A DNA stretch of 64,000 bases from UMGS1590 sp963558655 (lineage in GTDB: Bacteria > Bacillota > Peptococcia > Peptococcales > Peptococcaceae), in assembly GCA_963558655.1 (NCBI GenBank), contig CAUWHJ010000006.1:1-64000 (forward strand), written 5' to 3'. Numbering within the stretch: the first letter of the stretch is position 1; each line of letters starts with the position of its first letter. This document shows positions 60,956-64,000 of the stretch, one piece after another. Position numbers and translations under genes: made by a program. A model generated the notes under the pieces. That model saw nothing but the letters and a program-made list of their open reading frames with translations, ran no database searches and had not been told where the DNA came from.

Positions 60956-62407
60956 ATGAGTGAAGCCACAGCGAAAGTTAAAAAAAGTGTATGGGTTCAT
61001 ACAATTATTATTCTTTTTCTGTATTTTGGTTTTAAATTTTTGCCACCGGTTTTGTCTTTAACACAACAAGGTATGGCGGTCATCGGGATTTTTATTGGAC
61101 TTATTTATGGCCTTAGTACAGTAAACGGAATTTGGCCAAGCTTACTTGCAATTTTTGCTGTGCCTTTTAACGGTGTTGCAACGCTGCCTGAGACACTTGC
61201 AAGTGGTCTTGGAAACGACTCTAACTTTTTGATGTTGTTTATGATGGTTATTGCAGAAGTGCTTGCTGCTAATAATATCACAAAAATTATGGCTTATTGG
61301 TTGATGAGTCGTAAATTTATGCAAGGTCGTCCTTGGTTATTTTCTTTCTGTATTCTCTATGGAATGTTGCTTATTGGGTCTTTAGGTGCAACCTTTGGTT
61401 TGATTATTATTTTCTGGAGTATTATCACGACGGTATGTAAAGAAACAGGAATGAAACCATATGATAAATGGCCTACACTTATGATTTTTGGTGTTTGTTT
61501 AGCCGCACTTTTTACAAGTTCAATGTGGATGTTCCGTGGTAATCCTCTCTTTCTAAGCCAAGCATGGACAAAAATAGCTGGTATTTCTATTAATATGTTT
61601 ACATACACGCTGTTCAACTTCATCCTTGCAACAATTTCCATTATTGTATTTGTTTTGGTATGTAAATATATTTTCCGTGTCGATGTTTCTGCGATTCAGA
61701 ATATTGATGTTGAATTTATTAGAAAAGAAGCATCTAGTGGTATGACCAGCAAACAGAAATTTATCCTTTTCTGTTTTATTGGTACAATTGTTACTATTTT
61801 AAGCGTTGGATTTTTACCAAAAACATGGCCAATCACTATTGCGCTTTCTAGTATCGGCAACAGTGGTTGTGTTGCGTTATGGATGGCATTATTGTTCATT
61901 GTTCACTTTGATGGCAAACCAGTTCTTGATTTTAAGGCAGCCAGCCGAGGAATCATGTGGGAAGTATGGTTTTTATCTGGTGCTGTTTTATCTGTTGCGG
62001 GGTTAATGTCCGCAGAAAGTACAGGAATTCAAAAATCTTTGATGACAATTGTCGGGCCAATTCTTACAAGCCAAGGCACGATGATATTTACAATACTTGT
62101 TGTTGTTATTGCCATCGTCTTAACAAATTTTGTTGCTAATACAGTTGTAGGTTTGCTTTTTGTACCAATCATTTTCAGTTGTGCAACGCAATTAGGGATT
62201 GATGGCACACCGGTTGTTTGCTTGATGTTGGTTGCCATTCATTTGGCTATTATTACACCTGGTGGCTCACCATTTGCTGCGATGTTATTTGGAAACAGTG
62301 CATGGGTACATCCAAAAGATGTCTATCGCTATGGCACTATTTCCATTGCGATTATTGCGGTTATTATGTTGATTATAGGTATTCCTTTGTCTAACCTTCT
62401 TTTCTAA
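60956..62407 (+). CDS. DASS-family anion:sodium symporter, copy 2
   Basis: A 483-residue polytopic membrane protein of about twelve helices with late TNFVANTVVG and TPGGSPFAAMLFG segments that correspond to the substrate and sodium loops of DASS carriers. The start has GGGGGAGG at proper spacing. It follows the phosphodiesterase in the same direction and precedes a convergent LysR, mirroring the DASS/LysR pair at 198-2600. It is in the AT-rich block behind the resolvase. Confidence 0.85.
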   Translation: MSEATAKVKKSVWVHTIIILFLYFGFKFLPPVLSLTQQGMAVIGIFIGLIYGLSTVNGIWPSLLAIFAVPFNGVATLPETLASGLGNDSNFLMLFMMVIAEVLAANNITKIMAYWLMSRKFMQGRPWLFSFCILYGMLLIGSLGATFGLIIIFWSIITTVCKETGMKPYDKWPTLMIFGVCLAALFTSSMWMFRGNPLFLSQAWTKIAGISINMFTYTLFNFILATISIIVFVLVCKYIFRVDVSAIQNIDVEFIRKEASSGMTSKQKFILFCFIGTIVTILSVGFLPKTWPITIALSSIGNSGCVALWMALLFIVHFDGKPVLDFKAASRGIMWEVWFLSGAVLSVAGLMSAESTGIQKSLMTIVGPILTSQGTMIFTILVVVIAIVLTNFVANTVVGLLFVPIIFSCATQLGIDGTPVVCLMLVAIHLAIITPGGSPFAAMLFGNSAWVHPKDVYRYGTISIAIIAVIMLIIGIPLSNLLF

Positions 62408-62476
62408 ATAATTCTTTTCGCAGTACTGAAGTATTTCTTGTCAAGTTGATAAGGCAAGTAATAATGTTCACTTTTG

Positions 62477-62512
62477 AAAAAACCGAAACCCTTTATTGGG
62501 TTTCGGTTTTTA
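62477..62512. terminator. Bidirectional terminator
   Basis: AAAAAACCGAAACCC pairs with GGGTTTCGGTTTTT between the transporter and the convergent LysR. Confidence 0.92.
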
Positions 62513-62636
62513 ATTATCTGATATTATTTGGCTAATTTATAATTTTATGTATTTGAAATTCTCGCTGCATGTTTTTTAGCTTTGGTTTTATTAGGAAGGT
62601 AGTTTTCTTATATTTTCTAATATATAAAATGAATGG

Positions 62637-63573
62637 TTAATTATTCTCTGTTAAAATACGTTGTAAATTGTCGTTTATATAAGAAAGAAATTCTTCATCT
62701 AAATTTGATAGAATATTATTTGAAGATGTAATATAGCCAAAATAAATTTCTAAATTATCTTTAATAGGAATGCTTTTGACATTTTTCAAGTGAAAGCGAT
62801 TTGTGTCCTGAAAAGGAATTGTGATATTCATTGATATTCCTAATCCAGATGAAAGCATTGTTTTCACAATGGATGGACTATCTACAGAAAAAACCTTTTT
62901 TGGTGTACCATATTGTTTAAAAAGAGGTAATATGGAAGGAGGGGTGTTATCGTTTGATGAGTATTCAATGTAAGGGTAGTTCATCATTTGTTCAAGTGAG
63001 ATGGTATCATATTTTGAGGATGGAAATTTTGTTGGGATTTGACAGCTAATATGGTAACGAAATAATGGATGAAACTCAAGAGGTTTTTTTAGTGGAATCT
63101 TAGCTGTGCCATTAATAACATATTGCTCAAAAAAAGAATATGGGAACGCGCACTTAGATACTAAATCGTACACTTCGTAGTATGGAGCAGTATGTATGGA
63201 TAAGTGCATATCGGGAAATTCTTTTAGAAAGTGGACGATGAGGTTAGGCAAAAATGTATTAGGCGCCGCCGAAGGTCGTACAGATATTGTATTCACCGAC
63301 AAAATTAACAGAATGATCGTTAGGTGATTGTTCTTTTACTAAGAGATTGACTTTGTTTAAAAATTCTTCTGTTAGCTTTGTAAGAAGCCAACCTTTTTGA
63401 GTTAAAGAGGATCCTTTATTCGTTCTTTCTAACAGTTGAACACCCAATTCTTCTTCTAAATTTTTTATAGAGATGCTCAATGCTTGTGGTGTTAGATGCA
63501 GATTCTCACTTGCAACACTTATAGATTTACATTTACTGATTTCAATAAGATATTTAAGTTGCTCAATTCGCAT
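62637..63573 (-). pseudogene. LysR-family regulator, frameshifted
   Basis: Two overlapping frames together give a full-length LysR of about 300 residues. The first (63573 down to 63259) holds the helix-turn-helix (ISVASENLHLTPQALSISIKNL) and ends in FVGEYNI. The second (from about 63302 to 62637) continues with SVRPSAAPNTFLPNLIV and the whole effector domain. A single-base change near 63275-63300 breaks the gene. It could be a true pseudogene or a sequencing error. It would have controlled the adjacent transporter and phosphodiesterase. Confidence 0.8.
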
Positions 63574-63896
63574 CGCGTATCACACTCCTAATCCTCGTTA
63601 TCATATGATTTATAAAAATGATAGTAGGAAATTCTGTCGATGTTTTTTTACTTAACTTTAATTCTTAATGAAATTATAGCATTTGTTTTGTCCAAGTGTT
63701 ACTTTTATATCTAGTAAATTTTTATATAATAGGTTTTCGGTATAAAAACTCTGGTATCTTGTTAAAGATTACTGTAATTTTTATGCTTTTGGTGATGTAT
63801 TAGTTTTCTATTCAAATTTAACTTAAAAAACACCACGATATAATACCTTCTATTATTTGGTACACTATATCGTGGTGTCTTTTGTTATATTGATTT
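63574..63896. other. AT-rich intergenic region
   Basis: No gene is visible in this 323-bp stretch. It contains the likely LysR promoter and, at 63827-63883, the terminator of the next minus-strand gene. Confidence 0.5.
63827..63883 (-). terminator. Terminator of truncated stalk-domain gene
   Basis: ACACCACGATATA pairs with TATATCGTGGTGT around a 23-base loop; A-run on the plus strand gives a U-run on the minus. Confidence 0.7.
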
Positions 63897-64000
63897 TTAG
63901 CGGGTAACAGTAACAGTACGCGTGTTGCCGTCCCAGAAGACTGAAGCGCCCAGAGCCTCACTGATGACACGAACAGGCACCATGGTGCGGCTGTTGACGA
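63897..64000 (-). CDS. Stalk-domain protein, C-terminal end (partial)
   Basis: The last 34 residues read VNSRTMVPVRVISEALGASVFWDGNTRTVTVTR and stop, a typical copper-amine-oxidase-like stalk repeat such as that ending the exported protein at 36631-38376. The rest lies beyond the window. GC rises again here, which marks the end of the AT-rich block. Confidence 0.85.
   Translation of the reverse strand, partial: VNSRTMVPVRVISEALGASVFWDGNTRTVTVTR

Overview
The window looks like a chromosomal segment of an anaerobic, mid-GC member of the Bacillota (Clostridia-like). The reasons are strong AGGAGG-type ribosome binding sites, intrinsic terminators after most genes, two S-layer-homology (SLH) surface proteins, copper-amine-oxidase-type stalk domains, DUF3793 next to a flavodoxin, a HrcA/CIRCE-controlled small heat-shock protein, and a sua5/arginine-phosphatase/rpiB and glyA/upp neighbourhood like that of Bacillus relatives. 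I cannot name the genus. All identifications come from reading the sequence; no database search was possible.

Layout. 1-171: the 3' end of a 5S rRNA with its terminator, then a 42-bp perfect palindrome built on two head-to-head DnaA boxes. 198-4926: LysR regulator, DASS anion transporter and an old-yellow-enzyme-type enoate reductase. 5215-7847: autoregulated MarR with a YczE-like membrane protein, then a nuclease-like/DUF2075 ATPase. 7993-13773: a giant SLH-anchored metallophosphatase and a MocR regulator. 13983-17157: DUF3793, flavodoxin, acetyltransferase, SGNH lipoprotein and small membrane protein. 17200-20829: a tetranucleotide-repeat leader ORF that runs through an intrinsic terminator, followed by a beta-helix/Big2/SLH surface protein. 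20888-28612: flavin protein, a second MarR/YczE pair (here fused to a cytidylate-kinase-like domain), Hsp20, a two-component system, a DUF368 lipid-carrier transporter and a zinc-ribbon membrane protein. 28700-31859: LysR and an alkaline-phosphatase-superfamily phosphodiesterase. 32069-34312: a translationally coupled three-gene ABC-ATPase operon of unknown role. 34411-36487: Sua5, arginine phosphatase, RpiB. 36631-41571: stalk-domain protein, DUF5131 protein, exported beta-lactamase-like serine hydrolase. 41577-44400: an AT-rich island with a DUF4180 gene, a gutted MATE pseudogene, TetR, a remnant mobile-element regulator and a tandem array of minus-strand small RNAs. 44532-57747: mostly housekeeping (altered iron-ADH, YigZ, acyltransferase, tRNA-Gln, pantothenate uptake/CoaX, RNase Z-like, manganese riboswitch with two TerC proteins, DusB, thioredoxin-like, GlyA, Upp, AAA ATPase). 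57913-63573: an AT-rich block with a resolvase, a second phosphodiesterase, a second DASS transporter and a frameshifted LysR. 63897-64000: the end of another stalk-domain protein.

The strongest candidate for something undescribed is the small-RNA array at about 43.67-44.42 kb. It has three consecutive minus-strand units, each with a TGn-extended -10 box and a conserved GACA box exactly 20 bp upstream, two hairpins with different stems but the same U-rich, C-cored loop (core CUCCC/CUUCC/CCCCC, complementary to Shine-Dalgarno sequences), and an intrinsic terminator. A fourth, isolated relative lies at 41.58-41.70 kb and another structured unit borders the array at 43.52-43.64 kb. The second notable system is the (AAGC)11 tract in the leader of the SLH adhesin. 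Its copy number decides whether a leader ORF stays open across a 21-bp terminator stem, which suggests phase-variable attenuation.

Two recurring gene sets suggest linked functions. LysR + DASS + catabolic enzyme occurs at 0.2-4.9 kb and 58.8-63.6 kb, with the phosphodiesterase alone at 28.7-31.9 kb. MarR + YczE-like protein occurs at 5.2 and 21.5 kb.
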